A DNA stretch of 64,000 bases from an uncultured Roseobacter sp. (GTDB lineage: Bacteria; Pseudomonadota; Alphaproteobacteria; Rhodobacterales; Rhodobacteraceae). The stretch is from positions 112,001 to 176,000 of the forward strand of contig NZ_CANLKW010000002.1 of the NCBI RefSeq assembly GCF_947491795.1, given 5' to 3'. Below the pieces are notes generated by a model. The model did not search any database, had not been told where the DNA came from, and was given only the letters and a program-made list of their open reading frames with translations. Positions 9,725 through 18,444 of this stretch are shown one piece after another. A program made the translations under genes and the position numbers. How positions within the stretch are numbered: position 1 is the stretch's first letter; the number at the start of each line of letters is the position of its first letter.

Positions 9725-11133
9725 ACCAGTGCCTCCAGCCGCAGACGGGCAATGCGCTCGACCTGGCGGCAGGCCTCCTCCATTTCAGTGGATGTGTCGT
9801 GTCCGATGCGGCGGCGGAACGCGCGCAGAATGCCTGCCTTGTCGTGATCGCGCACGGCGATGATGAAAGGAAAGCCATGCTTTGCCACATAATCTGCGTT
9901 CATCTGCTCAAAGGTGCTGCGCTCTGCATCTGTCAGAGCATCCAGTCCGGCACTGGCCTGTTCGCTGGTGCTGTCAGCCGTCAGGCGTTTTGCCGCTGCC
10001 AGCTTTCCGGCAAGGTCCGGATGTGCGCGCAATACCCCAAGCCGCTCCGCATCCGTCGCACTGCGGAACATGCGTGTCAGCGCTGAATGCAGACCCGTTG
10101 CATTATCATGCGCAGGGCCAAGCTCCAGTGCAAAGGCCCGTTCGGCAATCCAGGCGGAATGCTCGAAAACGCCTCCGAATCTCTCGACAAAGTCGGCCTG
10201 ATCCATCTGTGACGGGCGCCGTCGCCCGGCGGGGGGGTGTTGCGCCGCCCAGTGTTCCGCAATATCGATGCGACGCGGACACCAGACACCCTCAAACCCC
10301 TGGATATAATCTGTGAACCGTTTGAGAGCCTGCACCCGGCCAGGCCGGCCAATAAGGCGGCAATGCAGCCCGACCGACATCATCTTGGCCGATCCTGCCG
10401 CGCCCTCGGCGTACAGGGCGTCAAAAGTGTCGCGCAGATAGGCAAAGAACTGGTCGCCGGAGTTAAAGCCCTGCGGTGTGGCAAACCGCATATCGTTGCA
10501 ATCGAGTGTATAGGGGATGATCAGCTGGTCGCGCTGACCGATGCGCGTCCAGTACGGCAGATCGTCGTCATAGGTGTCAGAGATATAGTCAAACTGACCC
10601 GTATTTGCCGCCAGTTCCACCGTGTTGACCGAACAGCGACCTGTATACCACCCACGGGGCATTTGCCCTGTGACCTCGGTGTGCAGGCGGACGGCTTCGG
10701 CCATATCCGCCGCTTCCGCCTCGGGCGTGTGATCCTTGTAGTCTATCCATTTCAACCCGTGGCTGGCGATTTCCCAACCGGCAGACTGCATCGCCGCCAC
10801 CTGCTCGGGCGCACGGGCCAGCGCAGTGGCAACCCCGTAAACGGTAACCGGAATACCTGCGCCTTTGAACAGACGGTGCAGGCGCCAGAAACCGGCCCGG
10901 GCGCCATAGTCATAGATCGATTCCATATTCCAGTGCCGCTGGCCCGGCCAGGGCTGAGCGCCGACAATTTCCGACAGGAACGCCTCTGAGGCGGCGTCTC
11001 CGTGCAGCAGAGAGTTCTCGCCCCCTTCCTCGTAGTTGACCACAAACTGGACGGCGATGCGGGCCCCGCCGGGCCAGCGTGCATCAGGCGGGTTGGCACC
11101 GTATCCGGTAAAATCACGGGGGTAGCGGTTCAC
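9721..11133 (-). CDS. puuE-uraD: PuuE-type allantoinase fused to OHCU decarboxylase (UraD)
   Basis: 470 residues in two parts. Residues 1 to about 300 are a polysaccharide-deacetylase-like domain of the PuuE allantoinase family (NYEEGGENSLLHGD, ASHGLKWIDYKDH, GWYTGRCSVNT), which opens allantoin to allantoate without the usual amidohydrolase fold. From Met310 onward is a complete UraD domain of about 160 residues with the catalytic histidine His371 in RAHPDLAGK and the end block GFPFIIAVRDH; UraD decarboxylates OHCU to (S)-allantoin. The fusion joins two consecutive steps. The start is a GTG at 11131-11133 with AGGAG eight bases upstream. Databases often mislabel such fusions as allantoicase. 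Confidence 0.92.
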   Translation of the reverse strand: MNRYPRDFTGYGANPPDARWPGGARIAVQFVVNYEEGGENSLLHGDAASEAFLSEIVGAQPWPGQRHWNMESIYDYGARAGFWRLHRLFKGAGIPVTVYGVATALARAPEQVAAMQSAGWEIASHGLKWIDYKDHTPEAEAADMAEAVRLHTEVTGQMPRGWYTGRCSVNTVELAANTGQFDYISDTYDDDLPYWTRIGQRDQLIIPYTLDCNDMRFATPQGFNSGDQFFAYLRDTFDALYAEGAAGSAKMMSVGLHCRLIGRPGRVQALKRFTDYIQGFEGVWCPRRIDIAEHWAAQHPPAGRRRPSQMDQADFVERFGGVFEHSAWIAERAFALELGPAHDNATGLHSALTRMFRSATDAERLGVLRAHPDLAGKLAAAKRLTADSTSEQASAGLDALTDAERSTFEQMNADYVAKHGFPFIIAVRDHDKAGILRAFRRRIGHDTSTEMEEACRQVERIARLRLEALV

Positions 11134-11183
11134 GCGGGAAACTCCTTGCAGATGCGGTCATTCAATACCGGTTACAGCCCGCG

Positions 11184-11196
11184 TTGCAATTCGCAA
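11184..11196. promoter_or_regulatory. Possible operator between puuE-uraD and uraH
   Basis: The 109-bp divergent gap contains an imperfect dyad TTGC-AATTC-GCAA at 11184-11196, roughly midway between the two starts. A site here could serve a shared purine-responsive regulator. No regulator gene lies in the cluster and no clear -35/-10 pair was identified, so this is a weak call. Confidence 0.28.
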
Positions 11197-11242
11197 TCGG
11201 CACGGGCAGGGTAAACCCCGACCATCAAAAAGGAGAGCCCCG

Positions 11243-11602
11243 ATGCCAGAGGGATACCTGACGACACACGTTCTGGATACCGCCCGCGGGATCCCCGCCG
11301 AAGGCATCCGCATTCTGCTGTACCGCGTGTCAGGAAACAGCCACCGCAAGATCGCCGAGGCCGTGACAAATGCCGATGGCCGTACCGACAGCCCGATACT
11401 GCCCGTCGGAAAATTCACCACAGGAAATTTCGAGCTAATCTTTGAGACGGGCCTTTATCTGGATGCCGCAGGCGTTCCGGCGGAAGAACCGCGCTTTCTG
11501 GACAGTATCCCGATCCGTTTCGGTATCTCGGACGCGGATGCGCACTATCACGTGCCGTTGCTGCTCTCGCCCTATGGGTATTCCACCTATCGCGGCAGCT
11601 GA
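11243..11602 (+). CDS. uraH: 5-hydroxyisourate hydrolase
   Basis: 119 residues, the transthyretin-related HIU hydrolase that converts 5-hydroxyisourate (the PuuD product) to OHCU, the substrate of UraD. The N-terminal TTHVLDTARGIPA holds the catalytic His9, the centre has IPIRFGISDADAHYH, and the C-terminus is the diagnostic YRGS at 116-119. An AAGGAG sequence lies just before the ATG. It is the only enzyme of the cluster on the plus strand, divergent from puuE-uraD across a short gap, so both arms can share one control region. Confidence 0.95.
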   Translation: MPEGYLTTHVLDTARGIPAEGIRILLYRVSGNSHRKIAEAVTNADGRTDSPILPVGKFTTGNFELIFETGLYLDAAGVPAEEPRFLDSIPIRFGISDADAHYHVPLLLSPYGYSTYRGS

Positions 11603-11676
11603 CGCAACGGCGCACGGCTTGCAAAGGGTCCGTGCGCATGCGAATTTATGCTCATTCTCCCGCAAAGGTCAGGGTC

Positions 11677-12681
11677 ATGCAGAGCCACACCACAGACACC
11701 GCTGCTCTCGCCGGCGCACATCAGCTGCCGCAGGTCACCGAACCACGCAATCCGGGCACAGCGCTGGACATGGACTGGGTGCACAGCCTGCAGGCCAATA
11801 CCTCGGCCATTGAGCGTCGCGCGGCACAGCTGCCTGCCCGCCGTTCTGTCAAAAAGGCCCATCAGGCGGCCTGGCTGTTGCGGGCGGTGACCTGCATTGA
11901 CCTGACAACCTTGTCTGGGGACGATACGGAACGGCGGGTCGCGCGCCTTTGCGCCAAAGCACGCCAGCCGGTGGCGCAGCGCACGCTGGACACCCTGGGA
12001 ATGGGTCCGATCACAACGGGGGCGGTCTGCGTGTATCACGATATGATCCCTGCTGCTGTCAAGGCACTGCAGGGGTCGGGCATCCCTGTCGCTGCTGTCA
12101 GCACCGGTTTTCCCGCCGGTCTGTCGCCCCTGCACCTGCGCATCGCCGAGATTGAGGAAAGCGTCAAAGCAGGCGCTGCCGAGATCGACATTGTCATCTC
12201 CCGCAGGCACGTTCTGTCCGGTGACTGGCAGGCGCTTTATGACGAAATGCGGGCCTTTCGGGCTGCCTGTGGCGAAGCCCATGTCAAAGCGATCCTGGCC
12301 ACGGGCGAGCTGGGTTCTCTGCGCAATGTCGCCCGCGCCTCGGTTATCTGCATGATGGCCGGCGCAGACTTCATCAAAACCTCTACCGGCAAGGAGAGCG
12401 TCAACGCCACATTGCCGGTCTCTCTGGTGATGATCCGGGCGATCCGCGAATATCATGAGCGCACCGGATACCGTGTCGGCTACAAACCTGCGGGCGGTAT
12501 TTCCAGGGCCAAGGATGCCATCACCTATCTGTCGATGATGAAAGAAGAACTGGGCGACCGCTGGCTGCAACCTGATCTCTTCCGCTTTGGCGCATCCTCG
12601 CTGCTGAATGACATCGAACGCCAGCTGGAACACCAAGTCACCGGCACCTATTCCGCTGGCTACCGCCACGCCACAAGCTGA
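11677..12681 (+). CDS. deoC: Deoxyribose-phosphate aldolase
   Basis: 334 residues, the long DeoC type. The class I aldolase residues are present: EIDIVIS (acid side), the Schiff-base lysine Lys234 in FIKTSTGKES, and Lys270 in YKPAGGI. The enzyme splits 2-deoxyribose-5-phosphate into glyceraldehyde-3-phosphate and acetaldehyde. The ATG at 11677 has AAGG upstream; an in-frame ATG at 11632 would add 15 residues that do not look conserved. Its product acetaldehyde needs an oxidiser, and the next gene, starting 25 bp later, is an aldehyde dehydrogenase, so the two probably form an operon for deoxynucleoside use. Confidence 0.94.
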   Translation: MQSHTTDTAALAGAHQLPQVTEPRNPGTALDMDWVHSLQANTSAIERRAAQLPARRSVKKAHQAAWLLRAVTCIDLTTLSGDDTERRVARLCAKARQPVAQRTLDTLGMGPITTGAVCVYHDMIPAAVKALQGSGIPVAAVSTGFPAGLSPLHLRIAEIEESVKAGAAEIDIVISRRHVLSGDWQALYDEMRAFRAACGEAHVKAILATGELGSLRNVARASVICMMAGADFIKTSTGKESVNATLPVSLVMIRAIREYHERTGYRVGYKPAGGISRAKDAITYLSMMKEELGDRWLQPDLFRFGASSLLNDIERQLEHQVTGTYSAGYRHATS

Positions 12682-12706
12682 ACCTTTTGCTGAGAGGACC
12701 CGGCGC

Positions 12707-15049
12707 ATGACCGTCTCTGAGATTTTTGAAACGATGGATTATGGCGAGGCACCAGAGAGCACTGCCGAAGCGCAGGCCTGGCTGGCGGATCAGGGTGAAG
12801 GGTTCGGCCATTTCATCGACGGTGCATTCACATCACCTGCCACAGGGTTCGAGAGCCGCAATCCGGCAACCGGCCAGACCCTGGCCCTGCTGAGCCAGGC
12901 CACCCCGGCAGATGTGGATGCCGCCGTCGCAGCCGCGCGCAAGGCCCAGCCGAAATGGGAAAAACTGGGCGGACACGGACGCGCGAAATACCTCTATGCG
13001 CTGGCCCGCCTGCTGCAAAAGCACAGCCGCCTTTTTGCCGTTCTGGAAACGCTGGACAATGGCAAGCCCATCCGCGAGAGCCGGGACATCGATATCCCGC
13101 TGGCGCAGCGGCATTTCTATTTTCATGCGGGTATGGCCCAGCTGATGGAGGACGAGTTGCCTGACCGGCAGGCGCTGGGTGTCTGCGGCCAGATCATACC
13201 CTGGAATTTCCCGCTGCTCATGCTGGCCTGGAAAATCGCGCCGGCGCTTGCCATGGGCAATACCGTCGTTCTGAAGCCTGCCGAATACACATCGCTGACC
13301 GCACTGCTGTTTGCGGACATCTGCCTGCAGGCTGGCCTGCCAAAGGGTGTGGTCAATATCGTAACCGGCGATGGCGCTGTGGGTGAAATGATCGTCGCCG
13401 CTGATGTGGACAAGATCGCCTTTACCGGCTCCACCGCAGTAGGCCGCCGCATCCGCGAAGCAACCGCAGGCAGCGGCAAGGCCCTGACACTGGAGCTGGG
13501 TGGCAAGTCTCCCTACATTGTCTTTGACGACGCCGATCTGGACAGTGCGGCAGAGGGGCTGGTTGATGCGATCTGGTTCAATCAGGGCCAGGTGTGCTGT
13601 GCCGGTTCCCGGCTGCTGGTTCACGAACCGGTTGCCGAGACATTCTACGCGAAACTCCGGGCACGTATGGACCGGCTGCGTATTGGCAGTCCGCTCGACA
13701 AAAGCACCGATGTGGGGGCAATCGTTGATCCCGTTCAGCTGAAAACGATCAGTGATCTCGTGGCCGGAAACACGGCGGGTGAAACACATGTCGCAACAGG
13801 CGCGCTGCCGGATGAGGGCAGCTTTTATCCCCCAACACTGATTACCGGTCTGAACCCGGCGGATACCCTGATGCAGGAAGAGATCTTCGGCCCCGTTCTG
13901 GTGTCCTGCACCTTCCGCACACCGGCAGAGGCCGCAGCGCTGGCCAACAACACGCGCTATGGTCTCGCGGCCAGCGTCTGGAGCGAGAACATCAACCTGG
14001 CACTGGATATGGCACCAAAACTCGCTGCTGGCATCGTCTGGATCAACGGCACCAACATGATGGACGCCGCAGCAGGCTTTGGAGGTGTTCGCGAAAGCGG
14101 CTTTGGCCGCGAAGGTGGCTGGGAAGGGCTGGCTGGCTACACAAAACCCAAAGAACGCACACGCCCGCTCGGGGAAATTGCCGCCTTTTCGGGCAGCGGA
14201 GCACCCAAAGACCCTCTGGACCGCACAGCAAAGCTTTACATCGGCGGCAAACAGGCGCGCCCGGACAGCGGGTATTCCCGCGCTGTTTATGCTCCAGACG
14301 GGGCCATGCTGGGCCACGCGTCACTGGCCAATCGCAAAGACCTGCGCAACGCGGCAGAGGCCGCTCATTCCGCTGCGGGCTGGTCGAAAACCAGCGGTCA
14401 TCTGCGCGCGCAAATTCTCTATTACATCGCCGAAAACCTCTCTGCCCGCGCAGATGATTTTGCGCGCCGCCTGAATGATCTGCAGGGCGGGAAGTCCGGC
14501 GCAGCAGAGGTGGATGCCTGCGTAAAGCGTCTGTTCACCTATGCCGCATGGGCTGACAAATTCGACGGCCGCGTTCATGGCGTCCCCATTCGCGGCGTGG
14601 CCCTGGCGATGCACGAACCCGTGGGTGTTATTGCCGCTCTCTGCCCGTCAGAGGCACCGCTGCTGGGGCTGATCTCCTGCATGGCACCGGCAATCGCGAT
14701 GGGGAACCGCATCATTCTGAGCGCGTCCGAACCTTTCCCTCTTGCGGCAACGGACTTTGTTCAGGTGCTCGAGACATCCGATGTGCCCGCAGGCGTTGTC
14801 AACATCCTCACCGGCGCGCAGCAGGAGGTCGCGGCGCATATGGCCGGGCATCTTGATATTGACGCGGTGTGGAGTTTCGGCGCGGCCGACCTGTCCGCCA
14901 TTGTGGAAAAGGCATCCGCCGGAAACCTCAAACGCACCTGGGTCAACAATGGTCTGGCAAGGGACTGGACCGGCACAGCCGGTCAGGGCAGGGCCTTTCT
15001 GGAGGCAGCGACAGAAGTCAAAAACGTCTGGGTCCCCTACGGCGAATGA
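12707..15049 (+). CDS. Two-domain aldehyde dehydrogenase of the ALDH16 type
   Basis: 780 residues, far longer than ordinary aldehyde dehydrogenases. Residues 1 to about 490 are a full ALDH with Glu263 (LELGGKSP), catalytic Cys297 (GQVCCAG) and the EEIFGPVL block. From about 509 a second ALDH-like region begins again with LYIGGKQA and contains HEPVGVIAAL and AMGNRIILSASEP, but it ends after about 270 residues without a catalytic cysteine motif. This matches the ALDH16 class, in which the second copy is non-catalytic and structural. GAGAGG lies nine bases before the ATG at 12707; a longer frame starting at 12608 would overlap deoC. The neighbouring deoC suggests acetaldehyde as a substrate, by inference. 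Confidence 0.93.
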   Translation: MTVSEIFETMDYGEAPESTAEAQAWLADQGEGFGHFIDGAFTSPATGFESRNPATGQTLALLSQATPADVDAAVAAARKAQPKWEKLGGHGRAKYLYALARLLQKHSRLFAVLETLDNGKPIRESRDIDIPLAQRHFYFHAGMAQLMEDELPDRQALGVCGQIIPWNFPLLMLAWKIAPALAMGNTVVLKPAEYTSLTALLFADICLQAGLPKGVVNIVTGDGAVGEMIVAADVDKIAFTGSTAVGRRIREATAGSGKALTLELGGKSPYIVFDDADLDSAAEGLVDAIWFNQGQVCCAGSRLLVHEPVAETFYAKLRARMDRLRIGSPLDKSTDVGAIVDPVQLKTISDLVAGNTAGETHVATGALPDEGSFYPPTLITGLNPADTLMQEEIFGPVLVSCTFRTPAEAAALANNTRYGLAASVWSENINLALDMAPKLAAGIVWINGTNMMDAAAGFGGVRESGFGREGGWEGLAGYTKPKERTRPLGEIAAFSGSGAPKDPLDRTAKLYIGGKQARPDSGYSRAVYAPDGAMLGHASLANRKDLRNAAEAAHSAAGWSKTSGHLRAQILYYIAENLSARADDFARRLNDLQGGKSGAAEVDACVKRLFTYAAWADKFDGRVHGVPIRGVALAMHEPVGVIAALCPSEAPLLGLISCMAPAIAMGNRIILSASEPFPLAATDFVQVLETSDVPAGVVNILTGAQQEVAAHMAGHLDIDAVWSFGAADLSAIVEKASAGNLKRTWVNNGLARDWTGTAGQGRAFLEAATEVKNVWVPYGE

Positions 15050-15066
15050 TCCAACCGCGCCCGTTA

Positions 15067-15106
15067 CCCGGACCGTTCAGGTCCGGGGACTTGTCGTGAC
15101 GCGACA
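15067..15106. terminator. Two adjacent hairpins in a convergent gap, possible bidirectional terminator
   Basis: Between the convergent ALDH16 and M16 genes (84-bp gap) are CCCGGAC/GTCCGGG (15067-15073 and 15081-15087, 7-base loop) and then TGTCG/CGACA (15092-15096 and 15102-15106, 5-base loop). Neither is followed by a clear U-run, so intrinsic termination is only inferred from their location. Confidence 0.4.
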
Positions 15107-15133
15107 GCGTCTCCGGTTACCAGGGCACCCTAT

Positions 15134-16453
15134 TCAGTTTGCGGGCGTGCTTTCGATCCCTTCGGGTTGGCCCACAATCACAAAATGCAGACCCTCAGGA
15201 TCCAGCAACTCCCCGGCGACCCGTTTCACATCCTCCAGTGTCACGGCCTCGACCTTGTCGTTGCGGGTCGGGATATAGTCGATCGGCAGGCCCAGCATCT
15301 GCATCCCGACGATGATCCGCGCGATGCGTCCATTGCCATCAAACCGCAGCGGGTATGCACCCGTCATGAATGTTTTGGCGTCTTCAAGTTCCTTCTGCGA
15401 AACACCCTCTTCGGCGGCCCGTTTCCATTCAGACCGGATCACTTCAATGGCTTCGGCAATGCGGTCATTGGCCGAGCTTACCGACCCCATGTACACTTCG
15501 CCCAGATCTCTGGGTGCCAGATAGGAATACACGCCATAGGTCAGGCCACGCTTTTCGCGCACTTCTGTCATCAGCCTGCTCTCAAACGACCCACCGCCCA
15601 GCACCTGGTTAAGAACGGCAGCCGTAAAGTAATCCGGGTCGCTCTGTGCAATGCCAGCATGGCCAAACAGCGCGACTGACTGGGGCGTTTCAAACGGCAC
15701 CACCGTGACGCCGCCCGGGATATCCACCTCTGCGCGCGGTGGCATCGGTGCGCCAGTCTCAGGCAGATCCCCCAGCAGACCATCGATCAGTTCCGACAGT
15801 TCTTCGGGGGTGATGTCCCCAACAGCGCCGATGTAGATGCGGTCCCGTGCAAGAACGGCCGCATGTGCCGCCACCAGATCCTCTCTGGTCAGCGCGGCCA
15901 GGCTTTCCTCGGTTCCGTCCAGCGATGTTGCATAGGGATGATCACCCCAGACAATCTGATCCATGGTGCGCCGCGCAATTGCATTGGGATCCTTGGAATC
16001 TGATTTGATACCAGCCACCACCTGCGCACGGACCCGGTCGATCGCATCCTGGTCGAATCTGGGCTCCAGCAGCGCCGCCCGCAGCAATGCAACGGAGGCC
16101 TCCCGGTTCTCGGTCAGAAACCTCGCAGAGACAGAAAGCTCATCGTCAGAGATGTCAAATCCGATGGACGTTGCCAGTGACTCCGAGGCCCGCGTGAAGG
16201 CCCGGGCGTCCATATCGGCCGCACCTTCGTCCAGCAGATATGTCATCAGCGCGATTGCACCGCGTTTATCTTCCGCCTCCAGCGAGGCACCGCCCCGAAA
16301 CCGGATTTCCAGCGCCGCAAAGGGGATGGAGTGATCCTCGACCAGCCAGGCTGTCAGTCCGCCGGGCGATTTGACCTCTTTGATGTCCACGGCCGCCGCA
16401 GCCGGCAGTGCCAGAAGGATCGACGTCAGAACAGTCAGGGCAAAACGGATCAT
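15134..16453 (-). CDS. M16 (insulinase) family protein, non-catalytic-type subunit
   Basis: 439 residues with an N-terminal signal peptide (hydrophobic run to about residue 20, ending AAAA). The fold is M16 peptidase, but where the zinc motif HxxEH is expected the sequence reads MTYLLDEGA, so metal ligands are absent. The C-terminal half keeps the EKRGLTYGVYSYL block containing the Arg/Tyr pair that completes the active site of a partner subunit in two-component M16B enzymes. It overlaps the upstream M16 gene by 4 bp (ATGA at 16450-16453), whose product has the zinc motif. The two are therefore most likely a periplasmic heterodimer. The exact substrate is unknown. Confidence 0.88.
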   Translation of the reverse strand: MIRFALTVLTSILLALPAAAAVDIKEVKSPGGLTAWLVEDHSIPFAALEIRFRGGASLEAEDKRGAIALMTYLLDEGAADMDARAFTRASESLATSIGFDISDDELSVSARFLTENREASVALLRAALLEPRFDQDAIDRVRAQVVAGIKSDSKDPNAIARRTMDQIVWGDHPYATSLDGTEESLAALTREDLVAAHAAVLARDRIYIGAVGDITPEELSELIDGLLGDLPETGAPMPPRAEVDIPGGVTVVPFETPQSVALFGHAGIAQSDPDYFTAAVLNQVLGGGSFESRLMTEVREKRGLTYGVYSYLAPRDLGEVYMGSVSSANDRIAEAIEVIRSEWKRAAEEGVSQKELEDAKTFMTGAYPLRFDGNGRIARIIVGMQMLGLPIDYIPTRNDKVEAVTLEDVKRVAGELLDPEGLHFVIVGQPEGIESTPAN

Positions 16454-17784
16454 TGGGTCACCTCTTCGCGCATCAGCCAGCCTGTGACAGAGGCGCGTTT
16501 ATCAAACAGCCGGCCTGCCGCCTCCAGGATGTCCTCTTCGGTTACGGCCTGCAGCACATCGGGCCATGCTTTTACATCTTCTACCGTCAGGCCCGATGTC
16601 AGGGCCTGACCATAGCGCCGGGCGATACTGTCCACGTCATCGCGCGCATAAATCTGATCCGCCCTGATCTGGCGCTTGATCCGCTCCAGTTGTTCGCTGT
16701 CCACGCCTTCCTGCATGAACTTGGCAAGGGCGGCATCCAGTGCGTCCTCCGCCTCCTGCAGGCTCACGTCAGCTTTGGGCACGACAACCAGGTTAAACGT
16801 GGTGTCGTCGAGTGCGACGCCGCGGTAGAAAGCAACGGTGAAGGTGGCCAGCTGAGAATTGAACTGCAACTCTTCGGATAAAAAGGACGTCTGCCCGCCG
16901 CCCAGAATTTCGGCCAGCATTGTAATCGCGGCGGATTCTTCCTGATCACCCGGGTTGCGTTCCGGGGCCAGATAAGAGCGCCGCACAAATGGCTGAGCAA
17001 CCCGCGCGTCGCGGAAGATCAGCCGCCGTTCCGCTGTCTGGGGCGGCTCCTCTGCGCGTTCCCTCTCGGGCAGGTCGGGGTTTGCGGGAATGACGCCGTA
17101 ATACTTCTCCGCGAGCCGGCGCACCTCCTCGGGCGTCACATCACCGGATACCACCAGAACGGCATTGTTGGGCGAATAGTAGATCTCGTAGAAATCCAGC
17201 GCGTCGTCCATATCCAGCGTGCGCATCTCGTGCATCCACCCGATGATCGGCTGGCCGTAGCGATGGTTCAGAAACTGTGCCGCGGCAACCTGCTCTCCGA
17301 ACAGAGCGCCCGCATTGTTTTCTGTGCGCTGATTACGCTCTTCGATGATCACGTCCCGTTCGGTGGTGATGTTTTCCTCGGTCAGGCGGATATTCCGCAT
17401 CCGGTCCGCTTCCATGCGCATCATCAGTTCCAGACGATCTGACGCGACCCGCTGGAAATAGGCCGTGTAATCATATGAGGTAAAAGCGTTGTCCCGCCCG
17501 CCATTGCGCGCAACAGTTGCAGACAACTCCCCCGCCTCCAGCGTGTCTGTGGCTTTGAAGAGAAGGTGTTCAAGGAAATGCGCAACACCTGAGGATCCCG
17601 GCGGCTCATCAGCAGACCCGGCACGGTACCAGACCATATGCTGGACCACAGCGGCGCGGTGATCTTCCACAACGACGACCTGCATTCCGTTGTCGAGCTC
17701 AAAGGTCGTGACGACCTCTTCCTCAGCAGCCAGTGATACGGGCACAAGCGCAATACAGGCCGCACGCAGGAATGTTCGCAACAT
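16450..17784 (-). CDS. M16 (insulinase) family zinc peptidase, catalytic subunit
   Basis: 444 residues. The start MLRTFLRAACIALVPVSLAAEE looks like a signal peptide, placing the enzyme in the periplasm. The inverted zincin motif HFLEH is at 69-73 and the third ligand region is the EERNQRTEN stretch further on. The family comprises oligopeptide and processing proteases; some pairs degrade peptides or process quinohaemoproteins. It is first in a two-gene unit with the zinc-less M16 gene, with coupled translation. A 107-bp gap upstream separates it from the DUF3035 lipoprotein gene and can hold its promoter. Confidence 0.92.
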   Translation of the reverse strand: MLRTFLRAACIALVPVSLAAEEEVVTTFELDNGMQVVVVEDHRAAVVQHMVWYRAGSADEPPGSSGVAHFLEHLLFKATDTLEAGELSATVARNGGRDNAFTSYDYTAYFQRVASDRLELMMRMEADRMRNIRLTEENITTERDVIIEERNQRTENNAGALFGEQVAAAQFLNHRYGQPIIGWMHEMRTLDMDDALDFYEIYYSPNNAVLVVSGDVTPEEVRRLAEKYYGVIPANPDLPERERAEEPPQTAERRLIFRDARVAQPFVRRSYLAPERNPGDQEESAAITMLAEILGGGQTSFLSEELQFNSQLATFTVAFYRGVALDDTTFNLVVVPKADVSLQEAEDALDAALAKFMQEGVDSEQLERIKRQIRADQIYARDDVDSIARRYGQALTSGLTVEDVKAWPDVLQAVTEEDILEAAGRLFDKRASVTGWLMREEVTQ

Positions 17785-17891
17785 CAGTTTTCTCCGGTCA
17801 GTCCAGGGGCTTTGCTGCGCTAAGAGGTACGCCGCATTCCGTCTTGTTCAAGGCACGCTGTCACGAATGTTACAGCCCAAAGACAGCCCGC

Positions 17892-18395
17892 TCAGTTCTG
17901 CGGCGGATAGCTGGGTGTTTTCGCACCGGCCCGGCGCCAGCTTTCAGCTGTTTCCTCGGCGTCCAGCGCCTGGCTTTTGTAGGCTGTGTTGTACCGATCC
18001 TCAGGGAAGAGGCGGATCTGTGTGAACCGGGACTGACGACGGCGGAAATCCTCGTCCTCTGCCGCAAGCTGCGACCGGATCGACGGGGTGACACCAAACC
18101 GCGATGCCGCTGTGACCAGCGCACCGTCTGATCCCGGAATGCCCGCAGCCGGATCGGATGGGCGTCCACCCAGGGCCACAACCGCATCCGATAAGGGGTC
18201 GATGTCCGTGCGGTTGCCCTGTCCCGGTGTCGGCACCGGCAGCGCCGTCAGATCATCGGGTGTTTCCAGCGCCGCCTTGGGCTCCACGAGGAATTCATCA
18301 GGTCCGCTGGAATTGGACCTGAGCACACGCAAACCCTGGTTGGCACAGCCACTGAGCAGTGTCGCGATCAGAATAAGAGCCACCGTGCGGCGCAT
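17892..18395 (-). CDS. DUF3035 lipoprotein
   Basis: 167 residues. MRRTVALILIATLLSGC is a lipoprotein signal with the lipobox cysteine at 17. The mature part is hydrophilic, with a proline-rich region and a conserved stretch around RFGVTPSIRSQLAAED and the tyrosine/proline-rich end; this matches the DUF3035 family found in Rhodobacterales and other alphaproteobacteria, of unknown function. The ATG at 18395 was chosen over one at 18410 because AGGAGAG lies seven bases before it and because the lipobox then falls at the normal distance. It follows lspA, the peptidase that would cleave its signal, by 49 bp on the same strand. Confidence 0.82.
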   Translation of the reverse strand: MRRTVALILIATLLSGCANQGLRVLRSNSSGPDEFLVEPKAALETPDDLTALPVPTPGQGNRTDIDPLSDAVVALGGRPSDPAAGIPGSDGALVTAASRFGVTPSIRSQLAAEDEDFRRRQSRFTQIRLFPEDRYNTAYKSQALDAEETAESWRRAGAKTPSYPPQN

Positions 18396-18444
18396 GTTAT
18401 CTCTCCTCATATGCCGCCTTGATACGACAGGCGGGCAGGCAATG

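Noticed and set aside
12833..14317. Long open frame opposite the ALDH16 gene
   Set aside because: Overlaps conserved ALDH coding sequence throughout and has no domain of its own.
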